DNA from: Aquincola sp.
Lineage (GTDB): Bacteria; Pseudomonadota; Gammaproteobacteria; Burkholderiales; Burkholderiaceae_C
Reading direction: 5' to 3'
NCBI GenBank assembly: GCA_029884035.1
Contig: JAOUIM010000003.1
Coordinates: 1 to 38,104, forward strand
DNA: 38,104 nt
Shown here: positions 15,806 to 23,088 of the stretch, one piece after another
Layout of the letters: each line of letters starts with the position of its first letter
Position numbering within the stretch: position 1 is the first letter of the stretch
The notes under the pieces: generated by a model
Databases searched by the model: none
Told to the model about the DNA's origin: nothing
What the model saw: the letters and a program-made list of their open reading frames with translations, nothing else
Program-made: the position numbers and the translations under genes

Positions 15806-17080
15806 ATGAACCACTCGAAGAACGAGCAGTTGATGGCCCGCAAGGCCGCGGCCACGCCGCGCGGCGTGGGCGTGATGGGCACCTTCTTCGCCGAGCGCGC
15901 ACAGGGCGCGGAGCTCTGGGACGCCGAGGGCCAGCGCTACATCGACTTCGCCGGCGGCATCGCGGTGATGAACGTCGGCCATGGCCACCCCAAGGTGGTG
16001 GCGGCCATCGAGGCGCAGGTCAAGCGCTTCACCCACACCTGCTACCAGGTGGTGCCCTACGAGAGCTACATCGCACTGGCCGAGAAGCTCAACCAGATCA
16101 CCCCCGGCACCCATGCGAAGAAGACGGCACTGTTCTCCACCGGCGCCGAAGCGATCGAGAACGCGGTCAAGATCGCGCGCTCCTATACCAAGCGCTCGGG
16201 CGTGATCGCCTTCGGCGGCGCCTTCCACGGCCGCTCGATGTTCGCGGTGTCTCTCACCGGCAAGGTGCAGCCCTACAAGGCCGGCTTCGGGCCCTTCCCG
16301 CCCGAGATCTACCACGCGCCCTTCCCTTGTCATTGCGCCAGCCTCGACGAGACGAAGAAGGCGGTGCAGCACCTGTTCAAGGCCGACATCGAGCCCAGCC
16401 GCGTGGCCGCGATCGTGTTCGAGCCGGTGCAGGGCGAAGGCGGCTTCAACGTGATCCAGGCCGAGGCCGTTCAGTGGCTGCGCGAACTGTGCGACGAGCA
16501 CGGCATCGTGCTGATCGCCGACGAGGTGCAGACCGGCTTCGGCCGCACCGGCAAGATGTTCGCGATGGAGCACTTCGGTGTCGTGCCTGACCTGATGACG
16601 ATCGCCAAGAGTCTGGCCGCCGGCGTGCCGCTGTCTGCGGTGACCGGCCGTGCGGAGATCATGGACGCGCCCGCGCCCGGCGGGCTGGGCGGCACCTACG
16701 CCGGCAACCCGCTCGCGGTGGCGGCCGCGCATGCGGTGATCGACGTGATGGCCGAAGAGAAGTTGCCCGAGCGCGGCGCCATGCTCGGCGACCAGCTCAA
16801 GGCCATGCTCAACGGCGTGCGCGAGCACGTGCCGCACATCGCCGACGTGCGAGGCCTCGGGGCCATGGTGGCGGCCGAGTTCAACGATGCCAAAGGCCAG
16901 CCGGACCCCGACTTCACCAAGCGGGTGCAGGCCGAAGCCCTCAAGCGCAAGTTGATCCTGCTGACCTGCGGCATCAATGCCAATGTGGTCCGCTTCCTCT
17001 TCCCGCTGACGACGCCGCAGCCGATCTTCGACGAAGCCCTTGCCATCCTGCGTGAATCGCTGCTCGCGGCACGGCCATGA
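15806..17080 (+). CDS. puuE: 4-Aminobutyrate:2-oxoglutarate aminotransferase
   Basis: A class III PLP aminotransferase of 424 residues expected to convert GABA and 2-oxoglutarate to succinate semialdehyde and glutamate. It matches GabT/PuuE closely: YIDFAGGIAVMNVGHGHP near 48-65, STGAEAIENAVKIAR near 111-125, the PLP-binding AFHGRS, ADEVQTGFGRTGKM near 238-251, and Schiff-base Lys268 in TIAKSLAAGVPLS, the same number as in E. coli GabT. AAAGGAG at 15795-15801 is a strong ribosome site. It overlaps the next gene by 4 bp (ATGA). GabT and PuuE cannot be told apart by sequence alone; the operon context favours a Puu role. Confidence 0.87.
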   Translation: MNHSKNEQLMARKAAATPRGVGVMGTFFAERAQGAELWDAEGQRYIDFAGGIAVMNVGHGHPKVVAAIEAQVKRFTHTCYQVVPYESYIALAEKLNQITPGTHAKKTALFSTGAEAIENAVKIARSYTKRSGVIAFGGAFHGRSMFAVSLTGKVQPYKAGFGPFPPEIYHAPFPCHCASLDETKKAVQHLFKADIEPSRVAAIVFEPVQGEGGFNVIQAEAVQWLRELCDEHGIVLIADEVQTGFGRTGKMFAMEHFGVVPDLMTIAKSLAAGVPLSAVTGRAEIMDAPAPGGLGGTYAGNPLAVAAAHAVIDVMAEEKLPERGAMLGDQLKAMLNGVREHVPHIADVRGLGAMVAAEFNDAKGQPDPDFTKRVQAEALKRKLILLTCGINANVVRFLFPLTTPQPIFDEALAILRESLLAARP

Positions 17081-18429
17081 AAGCGCTGCGCGACAGCCTG
17101 ACTGCCGCCGGCGTGCACACGCTGCTGGTGCACTTCACCGACATCCACGGCGTTGGCAAGGGCAAGCTGGTGCCGCTGGCCCACCTCGACGACGTTCTGA
17201 CCGTCGGCGCCGGCTTCTCCGGTCCGTCGATCGCCGGCACGGGCCTGGCGCGCACCGGGCCGCGCTCCGAGTACATGGCGCGGGCCGCGGCCAGCACGGT
17301 GAGGCCCCTGCCGTGGCTGCCGGGCGTGGCGGCGATCGTGGCCGACGGCTTCGTCGCCGGCGAGCCGTTCGACGCCTGCCCGCGCCAGGTGCTCAAGCGC
17401 GCGGTCGCGCGGCTGGCGGAACGGGGCTGGACGCTGAAGGTCGGCATCGAACCCGAGTTCTTCCTGCTCAAGGCCCACGCAGGCGGCTGGATGCCCGCCG
17501 ACGATGCCGACCGCTTGGCCAAGCCGAGCTATGACTTGAAGAGCATCACGCGGCAGACGCCCTTCCTGCGCGAGCTGCACGACGTGCTCGAACGCTGCGG
17601 ACTGGACGTGCTGCAGCTCGACCATGAAGACGCGCACGGCCAGTACGAAGTCAACTTCGCCTTCGCCCATGTGCTGGCCAGCGCTGACCACCTGATGCTG
17701 TTCAAGCTCGCCGCGCAGGCGATCGCCGAGCGTCACGGCATGGTCTTCTCGATGATGCCCAAGCCCTTCGCCAACCAGCCCGGCAGCGGCATGCACTGCC
17801 ATGTCAGCCTGTGGGAAGGCCGCAACGACAACATGCGCAATGTCTTCGTGCCGCACCGCACCGATGGCGCGGTCGACAACGGCAGGTTGCTGTCGCCGAC
17901 CGGGCGACAGTTCGTTGCCGGCGTGCTGGCCCACGCCGGCGCACTGACGGCGTTGGCGGCGCCGACCGTCAACTCATACAAGCGGTTGACGGTCGGCGAG
18001 TCGATCTCCGGCACGACCTGGGCCCCCGCCTACGTGGCTCAGGGTCCGAACAACCGCACCGCCCTCGTCCGCACTCTGCACGGCCGCTTCGAGTGGCGCG
18101 CACCAGACGCCAGCGCCAACCCCTACCTGATGCTGGCCGGCCTGATCGCGGCCGGCCTGGACGGCATCGAGCGCAAGCTCGATCCCGGTCCCGACTGCGA
18201 GGAAGACCTCTTCGCGTTGACGCTGGCCCAGATCCGCGAGCGCGGCATCGCGCTGCTGCCGCAGAACCTGGCTGAAGCCATCGATGCGCTGGAGGCCGAT
18301 GCCGCCGTCTGTGGTGCCCTCGGCGACACGCTGGCGCGCGAGTTCATCGCCGCCAAGCGCGACGAGCACACCGCCTATGCGCGCCACGTCAGCGACTGGG
18401 AGATGCAGCGCTACGCGACCGCGTTCTGA
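17077..18429 (+). CDS. Type III-like glutamine synthetase family ligase (GlnT-like)
   Basis: A 450-residue member of the glutamine synthetase fold, distinct from PuuA upstream. The first domain has LVHFTDIHGVGKGKLVPL near 18-35; the catalytic domain has GIEPEFFLL near 125-133, DHEDAHGQYEVNFAFAH near 186-202, MPKPFANQPGSGMHCHVSLW near 227-246 and ASANPYLMLAGL near 346-357. The pattern fits the type III glutamate-ammonia ligase family first described as GlnT in rhizobia, whose members include gamma-glutamylamide synthetases. Coupling to puuE by a 4-bp overlap suggests it makes a gamma-glutamyl conjugate of an amine other than putrescine, or scavenges the ammonia or glutamate released here. The substrate is unknown. 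Confidence 0.78.
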   Translation: MKALRDSLTAAGVHTLLVHFTDIHGVGKGKLVPLAHLDDVLTVGAGFSGPSIAGTGLARTGPRSEYMARAAASTVRPLPWLPGVAAIVADGFVAGEPFDACPRQVLKRAVARLAERGWTLKVGIEPEFFLLKAHAGGWMPADDADRLAKPSYDLKSITRQTPFLRELHDVLERCGLDVLQLDHEDAHGQYEVNFAFAHVLASADHLMLFKLAAQAIAERHGMVFSMMPKPFANQPGSGMHCHVSLWEGRNDNMRNVFVPHRTDGAVDNGRLLSPTGRQFVAGVLAHAGALTALAAPTVNSYKRLTVGESISGTTWAPAYVAQGPNNRTALVRTLHGRFEWRAPDASANPYLMLAGLIAAGLDGIERKLDPGPDCEEDLFALTLAQIRERGIALLPQNLAEAIDALEADAAVCGALGDTLAREFIAAKRDEHTAYARHVSDWEMQRYATAF

Positions 18430-18451
18430 TGACCAGCGGTCCGCTCGCACC

Positions 18452-19426
18452 ATGAGCCCGACCTTGTCTGCGCAGGCCCGCGTCATCGACTCCCACACCG
18501 GCGGGGAGCCAACCCGCTGTGTCGTCAGCGGCGGGCCGGATCTTGGTAACGGCACGCTGGCCGAGCGGCGCGAGCGCTTTCGCAGTCAGCACGATGCGTG
18601 GCGGCGTGCCCTGGTCTGCGAGCCTCGCGGCTCCGACGTCGTGGTCGGCGCGCTGCTGTGCGCGCCGCTGCAGGCCTCGAGTGCTTGCGGCGTCATCTTC
18701 TTCAACAACGTTGGCTACCTGGGCATGTGCGGCCACGGCACGATCGGCCTGATCGCCACGCTCGCGCACCTGGGCCGCATCGAGCCCGGGGATCACCGCA
18801 TCGAGACGCCGGTCGGCACGGTCACTGCAACGCTGCATCCGCAGGGCTCTGTCAGTGTCGCCAATGTGCCCTCCTATCGGCATGCCAGGCGGGTGGCCGT
18901 CGAAGTGGCCGGCCACGGCGTCGTCCATGGCGACGTGGCCTGGGGCGGCAATTGGTTCTTCCTCTGCGAGGACCATGGCCGCGAGCTGGTCGCGAGTGCC
19001 GTCGGGGAACTGACGGACTTCGCCTCGCGCGTGCGTGACGCCTTGCAGCGGCAGCGCGTGACCGGCCGTGACGGCGCCGAGATCGACCACATCGAACTGG
19101 TGGGTCCGGCGGCCGACCCGGCCAACCATGCACGCAACTTCGTCCTCTGCCCCGGCGGCGCGTACGACCGCTCACCCTGCGGCACCGGAACCAGCGCCAA
19201 GCTGGCCTGCCTGGCGGCCGACGACAAACTCGCGCCGGGCGCGCTCTGGCGCCAGGAAAGCGTGATCGGCAGTGTGTTCAGCGGCTCCTATACGCGAGCG
19301 GCCCAGCCTCTGGCCGGCCTGCCCTCAGACGCGGTGCTGCCGGTCATCCAGGGTCGCGCGCACGTCACGCTCGACGCGACCCTGATCTTCGACCCGGCAG
19401 ACCCTTTCGCGTGGGGCCTGGGCTGA
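18452..19426 (+). CDS. 4-Hydroxyproline 2-epimerase (proline racemase family)
   Basis: Expected to invert C2 of trans-4-hydroxy-L-proline to give cis-4-hydroxy-D-proline without a cofactor, the entry step of hydroxyproline breakdown. The 324-residue protein keeps both catalytic cysteines: Cys93 in LGMCGHGTIG and Cys243 in DRSPCGTGTS. VIDSHTGGEPTRCV near 11-24 is the usual opening of bacterial 4-hydroxyproline epimerases. It starts 22 bp after the GlnT-like gene and may be read from the same transcript, but it belongs functionally to the transporter and oxidase genes that follow. The 3' end meets the decayed regulator gene on the other strand. True proline racemase is less likely given the neighbourhood. 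Confidence 0.83.
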   Translation: MSPTLSAQARVIDSHTGGEPTRCVVSGGPDLGNGTLAERRERFRSQHDAWRRALVCEPRGSDVVVGALLCAPLQASSACGVIFFNNVGYLGMCGHGTIGLIATLAHLGRIEPGDHRIETPVGTVTATLHPQGSVSVANVPSYRHARRVAVEVAGHGVVHGDVAWGGNWFFLCEDHGRELVASAVGELTDFASRVRDALQRQRVTGRDGAEIDHIELVGPAADPANHARNFVLCPGGAYDRSPCGTGTSAKLACLAADDKLAPGALWRQESVIGSVFSGSYTRAAQPLAGLPSDAVLPVIQGRAHVTLDATLIFDPADPFAWGLG

Positions 19427-19978
19427 CGGCGGCACTCGACTGCCGCAGGGTGCGAGTCCATGTACCCGCAGAACATGCCGAGTGCACCAAGGATGTGCTC
19501 GCGGGTGAGCTTGGCGGCCAGGCGCGCGTTGCGTACCTCGAAGGCTTCGAGAGTGGCCTGGTGCTCGGCGCGCGCGCAGCGCATGCCCAAGGTCAGCAAG
19601 AGCGGATCGACCAGATAACGTTCGCTCTTGTCGAGCGCGGCGTGGATTGCCTCCAGGTGACATGGCAGACCGCACGCGCGATACAGCGCGGAGTGGAACT
19701 CGCGATCGCGCTCGCACCACAACAACCGGATCGCGCTCGCGTGCGAACGCCTCGCAGGCCTTGCGTGCCTGCGCCAGTTCGTGCGGCTCCAGACGCGTCA
19801 GGGCTTCGCGCACCGGGATCCGGCTGGTGTTGAAGTGCTGAGTGATCGCCTCCTGGCGCCGAGGATCGACGTCCTTCAACGCGCCCGAGGTCACGGCCCG
19901 ACGCCGGCTCTCGAAGATCGTGTCCACAGCCGAAGGGCTGTTGCCCAGGTTCAACTTCCTGATCCGAATTGCTACCAC
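19427..19978 (-). pseudogene. Decayed FCD-type GntR regulator (frameshift plus internal deletion)
   Basis: From 19978 leftward, the frame encodes the first part of a GntR winged helix (ALKDVDPRRQEAITQHF, then NTSRIPVREALTRLE, near residues 33-64). It then jumps directly to a mid-FCD segment, HELAQARKACEAFARERD, so the wing and first ligand-domain helices (about 50 residues) are missing. A frameshift in the CACCACAACAAC tract at about 19715-19730 moves the reading to another frame, where WCERDREFHSALYRACG, HLEAIHAALDKSERYL and KLTREHILGALG continue the FCD domain. That frame has no stop before it enters the epimerase gene (open to 19288). The divergent position before the ABC importer suggests it once controlled that operon. 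It is almost certainly non-functional. Confidence 0.8.
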
Positions 19979-20033
19979 GATCGAGACGACCGGCGCCTCG
20001 GGTGCATCCGCAGTGATCCTAGGCCATCACGTA

Positions 20034-20061
20034 TTGCATATTGGATGTAGCCCGGAATAAT
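20034..20061 (+). promoter_or_regulatory. Candidate promoter of the amino-acid importer operon
   Basis: Within the 147-bp gap between the decayed regulator and the binding-protein gene, AATAAT at 20056-20061 (5 of 6 matches to a -10 box) follows TTGCAT at 20034-20039 with 16-bp spacing. The same stretch (ATTGCATATTGGATG) resembles the TTG-AT half-sites bound by FCD regulators, so it may overlap the operator of the dead regulator. The rest of the gap shows nothing else. Confidence 0.4.
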
Positions 20062-20125
20062 GATTCAACCCGGCACGCGATCATCGCCCCGGGCACCACC
20101 CGCCCAAGCATCGAAAGGATCTACC

Positions 20126-20941
20126 GTGATTGCAAGGACACTGATCATCTTGGCAGGAGCCCTGGGCCTGCTGCTGTCGAGCGCCGCGCGCGCCGACAAG
20201 CTCGACGACATTATCGCCTCGGGCAAGCTGCGCTGCGCCGTGGTACTCGACTTCCCGCCAATGGGATCTCGCGACGAGAAGAACGAGCCGATCGGCTTCG
20301 ACGTCGACACCTGCAACGACCTCGCCAAGGCGCTCGGCGTGAAGGCCGAGATCGTCGAGACACCGTTCCCCGATCGCATCCCGGCGCTGGTGTCCGGTCG
20401 CGCCGATGTCGGCGTGGCCTCCACCTCCGACACGCTGCAGCGCGCCAAGACGATCGGCTTCTCGGTCCCCTACTTCGTCTTCAAGATGGTGGTGCTGACC
20501 AAGAAAGGCACCAACATCAACGCCTACAACACGTTGAAGGGACGCAAGCCCGGGTCGGTGACCGGGACTTACGAGGCGATCGCGCTCGAGAAGGACGTGA
20601 AGAAGTGGAACGACCCGAAAGGCTCGTTCCGCGCCTACCAGACGCAGGCCGACGTGTTCCTCGCACTCGCCCAGGGCCAGATCGAGGCCACCGTCGTCAC
20701 CTCCACCGTCGCGGCCGCCACGATCAAGGCTGGCAAGTACAAGGACCTGCAGATGGGCGGCGACGCGCCGTACGACCTTGATTACGTCTCGCTGATCGCG
20801 CTGCGCCAGGAGTACGGCCTGCTCAACTACCTCAACCTGTTCACCCACCTGCAGACCCGGACCGGCCGTGCGCAGGAGCTGTACGCGAAGTGGGTGGGCG
20901 GCACGATGCCCGACCTCACGGTGAAGGGCGTCTATCGCTGA
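20126..20941 (+). CDS. Polar amino-acid ABC transporter binding protein (hydroxyproline type)
   Basis: A periplasmic solute-binding protein of 271 residues from family 3 (HisJ/GlnH fold). Starting at the GTG at 20126, with AAAGGA at 20114-20119, gives a clean signal peptide MIARTLIILAGALGLLLSSA (cleavage near ARA-DKL). This is better than the upstream ATG at 20060, which would bury it. The body has GKLRCAVVLDFPPMG near 34-48, PIGFDVDTCNDLAKALG near 57-73, and RADVGVASTSDTLQRAKTIGFS near 92-113. The two permease genes and the ATPase follow. Between an epimerase and a D-amino-acid dehydrogenase, it most likely binds hydroxyproline or proline, as HypM does in Sinorhizobium; that specificity is inference. 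Confidence 0.85.
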   Translation: MIARTLIILAGALGLLLSSAARADKLDDIIASGKLRCAVVLDFPPMGSRDEKNEPIGFDVDTCNDLAKALGVKAEIVETPFPDRIPALVSGRADVGVASTSDTLQRAKTIGFSVPYFVFKMVVLTKKGTNINAYNTLKGRKPGSVTGTYEAIALEKDVKKWNDPKGSFRAYQTQADVFLALAQGQIEATVVTSTVAAATIKAGKYKDLQMGGDAPYDLDYVSLIALRQEYGLLNYLNLFTHLQTRTGRAQELYAKWVGGTMPDLTVKGVYR

Positions 20942-20997
20942 GCGCCGGCGAGGCCCGACCCGCAGGGGTTACGGCCTCGCAACTTTGTTGCCGGCGC
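20942..20997 (+). other. Compound stem-loop between binding protein and permease genes
   Basis: An inner perfect 8-bp stem, GCGAGGCC (20948-20955) with GGCCTCGC (20973-20980), sits inside an outer stem GCGCCG (20942-20947) with CGGCGC (20992-20997), giving 14 bp in all with an 11-nt asymmetric bulge. It starts at the stop codon of the binding-protein gene and has no T-tract. Such structures commonly stabilise the binding-protein part of the transcript and reduce read-through to the permeases. Confidence 0.6.
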
Positions 20998-21027
20998 AGC
21001 GGAATCGCGGCGCTCCCGCAGCAGACA

Positions 21028-21690
21028 ATGAACTACACGTTTCACTGGCACCAGGCGTTCCAGGCGCTGCCCGCCATGCTGGGCGGCGCGCTGGTGACGA
21101 TCGAAGTGGCCGTCCTGTCGATGCTGATCGGCACGGTCTGCGGCATCGCGCTCGCGCTCGCGCGCAACACCAGGAACCGGCTGGCGCGCGGCGTCGCCAC
21201 GGTGTGGATCGAGACCGCGCGCAACACGCCGGCACTGTTCCAGATCTACATGATCTATTTCGGGCTCGGATCGCTCGGGATCTTCGTCGACTCCTTCCCG
21301 GCGCTGCTCGTCGGCATCGCGTTCAATAATGCGGGCTACCTCGCCGAGACGTTCCGCGGCGGCCTGCGCGCAATCCCGCCCACGCAGGTGCGCGCCGCCC
21401 GCTCGCTGGGCATGAGCGCACCGCAGGCGTTCCGGCTGATCGTGCTGCCCCAGCTGCTTCGCACCGTGTTCCACCCGATGACCAACCAGATGGTGTGGGC
21501 CATCCTGATGACCTCCCTCGGTGTCGTCGTCGGCCTCAACAGCGACCTGACCGGCATCACGCAGGAGCTCAACGTGCGCACGTTCCGCACCTTCGAGTTC
21601 TTCGTCATGGCCGCGGCGATCTACTACCTGATCACCAAGACGGTCACGCTGTCGGCACGCCTTCTGGCGGCACGGCTGTTCCGTTACTAG
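21028..21690 (+). CDS. Polar amino-acid ABC transporter permease (first)
   Basis: An inner-membrane permease of the HisMQ type, 220 residues, with hydrophobic helices near 20-45 (VTIEVAVLSMLIGTVCGIAL), 65-85 and 185-205. ETARNTPALFQIYMIYFGLG near 62-81 and the EAA-like coupling loop QVRAARSLGMSAPQAFRLIV near 119-138 are standard for the family. The ATG at 21028 lies 87 nt after the binding-protein gene, beyond the stem-loop. The second permease follows after 9 bp. The two probably form a heterodimer. Confidence 0.87.
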   Translation: MNYTFHWHQAFQALPAMLGGALVTIEVAVLSMLIGTVCGIALALARNTRNRLARGVATVWIETARNTPALFQIYMIYFGLGSLGIFVDSFPALLVGIAFNNAGYLAETFRGGLRAIPPTQVRAARSLGMSAPQAFRLIVLPQLLRTVFHPMTNQMVWAILMTSLGVVVGLNSDLTGITQELNVRTFRTFEFFVMAAAIYYLITKTVTLSARLLAARLFRY

Positions 21691-21699
21691 AGCAGCGCG

Positions 21700-22353
21700 A
21701 TGATCGAGACCGACTTCGCGCGCACCGACCTGTGGTTCATGCTGCAGGGCGCCGGCATGACCCTGGCGCTGACCTTCTGGGCGGTGCTGGGCGGCACGGT
21801 GATGGGCTTCGTGTTCGGCGTTCTGCGCGCCGTCGCATCGTCATGGATCAATGCGATCCTGGGCGCGGTGCTCGATATCTTCCGCTCGATTCCGCTGCTG
21901 ATCCAGTTCATCCTCGCCAACTCGTTCAAGTCGATCGTCGGCCTCGACGTGTCCGCGTTCACGGTCGCCTGCGTTGTGTTGGCGATCTACACCTCGGCCT
22001 ACTGCGCCGAGATCGTGCGCGCCGGGGTGCTGGCCGTGCCCTCCACGACGCGACGTGCCGCCCGTTCGCTCGGGCTGACCTGGTGGCAGGACCTGCGCCA
22101 CATCGTCTACCCGATCGCGCTGCGTGTGTCGCTGCCGTCGTGGGTCGGCCTCACGCTGGGCGTGATGAAGGACACCTCGCTGGTGCTCTGGATCGGGATC
22201 GTCGAGCTGCTGCGCGCGTCGCAGGTCATCGTCACCCGCATCCAGGAGCCACTGCTGGTGCTGATGCTGTGCGGCTTGATCTACTTCCTGATGAGCTACC
22301 CTATCTCGCGCCTGGGCGCGTACCTCGAAACACGGTGGCGCGACGATGATTGA
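21700..22353 (+). CDS. Polar amino-acid ABC transporter permease (second)
   Basis: The second HisMQ-type permease, 217 residues. Helices are visible near 17-42 (AGMTLALTFWAVLGGTVMGF) and 85-105 (FTVACVVLAIYTSAY). FRSIPLLIQFILANS near 62-76 is a variant of the family's RxTPxLxQ segment, and the EAA loop is TTRRAARSLGLTWWQDLRH near 113-131. It overlaps the ATPase gene by 8 bp. Nothing is missing relative to the family. Confidence 0.87.
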   Translation: MIETDFARTDLWFMLQGAGMTLALTFWAVLGGTVMGFVFGVLRAVASSWINAILGAVLDIFRSIPLLIQFILANSFKSIVGLDVSAFTVACVVLAIYTSAYCAEIVRAGVLAVPSTTRRAARSLGLTWWQDLRHIVYPIALRVSLPSWVGLTLGVMKDTSLVLWIGIVELLRASQVIVTRIQEPLLVLMLCGLIYFLMSYPISRLGAYLETRWRDDD

Positions 22354-23068
22354 GATCCAGGACGTCCACAAATCCTTCGGCGCCCTCCAGGTGCTGCGCG
22401 GCGTCTCGATGACGGTCAACAAGGGCGAGGTCGTCTCGGTGATCGGCGGCTCGGGCTCGGGCAAGTCCACCTTGCTGATGTGCATCAACGGGCTCGAATC
22501 GATCCAGGCCGGGCGCATCCTGGTCGACGGCACCGACGTGCATGCACGCGGCACCAACCTGAATCAGTTGCGCCAGCGCATCGGCATCGTGTTCCAGCAA
22601 TGGAACGCGTTCCCGCACCTGACGGTGCGCGAGAACGTGATGCTGGCTCCGCGCAAGGTGCTGGGCAAGAGCGTCGAAGAGGCCGACCAGATCGCCAGCG
22701 ACAAGCTGCGCCATGTCGGGCTGGGCGACAAGCTCGACGTCTACCCGAGCAAGCTCTCGGGCGGCCAGCAGCAGCGAATGGCGATCGCGCGGGCGCTGGC
22801 CATGTCGCCCGACTACATGCTGTTCGACGAGGTCACCTCCGCGCTCGACCCGCAACTGGTCGGCGAAGTGCTGGACACGATGCGCAGTCTTTCGGCCGAA
22901 GGCATGACCATGATCGTCGTCACGCACGAGATCGGCTTCGCGCGTGAGGTCTCGCACCGTGTCGCGTTCTTCAAATCCGGCCGCATCCACGAGATCGGCC
23001 CGCCCGAGCAGGTCATCGGCAATCCGCGCGAGCCGGAGACGGCGGAGTTTCTCAAGTCGGTGCTCTGA
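22346..23068 (+). CDS. Polar amino-acid ABC transporter ATPase
   Basis: An importer ATPase of 240 residues (HisP/GlnQ type). It has Walker A GGSGSGKST at 34-42 (Lys40), Q-loop FQQWNAFPHLT near 89-99, signature LSGGQQQRMAIARAL near 137-151, Walker B MLFDEVTSALD near 158-168, and the switch His in VVTHE near 193. It completes the importer: one binding protein, two permeases and one ATPase. It overlaps the second permease gene by 8 bp and is followed after 20 bp by the FAD oxidoreductase. Confidence 0.9.
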   Translation: MIEIQDVHKSFGALQVLRGVSMTVNKGEVVSVIGGSGSGKSTLLMCINGLESIQAGRILVDGTDVHARGTNLNQLRQRIGIVFQQWNAFPHLTVRENVMLAPRKVLGKSVEEADQIASDKLRHVGLGDKLDVYPSKLSGGQQQRMAIARALAMSPDYMLFDEVTSALDPQLVGEVLDTMRSLSAEGMTMIVVTHEIGFAREVSHRVAFFKSGRIHEIGPPEQVIGNPREPETAEFLKSVL

Positions 23069-23088
23069 GCCGGCCAGCCTCGAAGACG

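Noticed and set aside
17077..18429. Housekeeping glutamine synthetase GlnA
   Set aside because: The sequence pattern and the operon position fit the type III/GlnT-like group, not the 470-residue adenylylated GlnA.
19288..19725. Stand-alone FCD-only protein from a TTG start
   Set aside because: It begins in the middle of a GntR ligand domain, lacks DNA binding, and runs through the 3' end of the epimerase gene; best read as part of the pseudogene.
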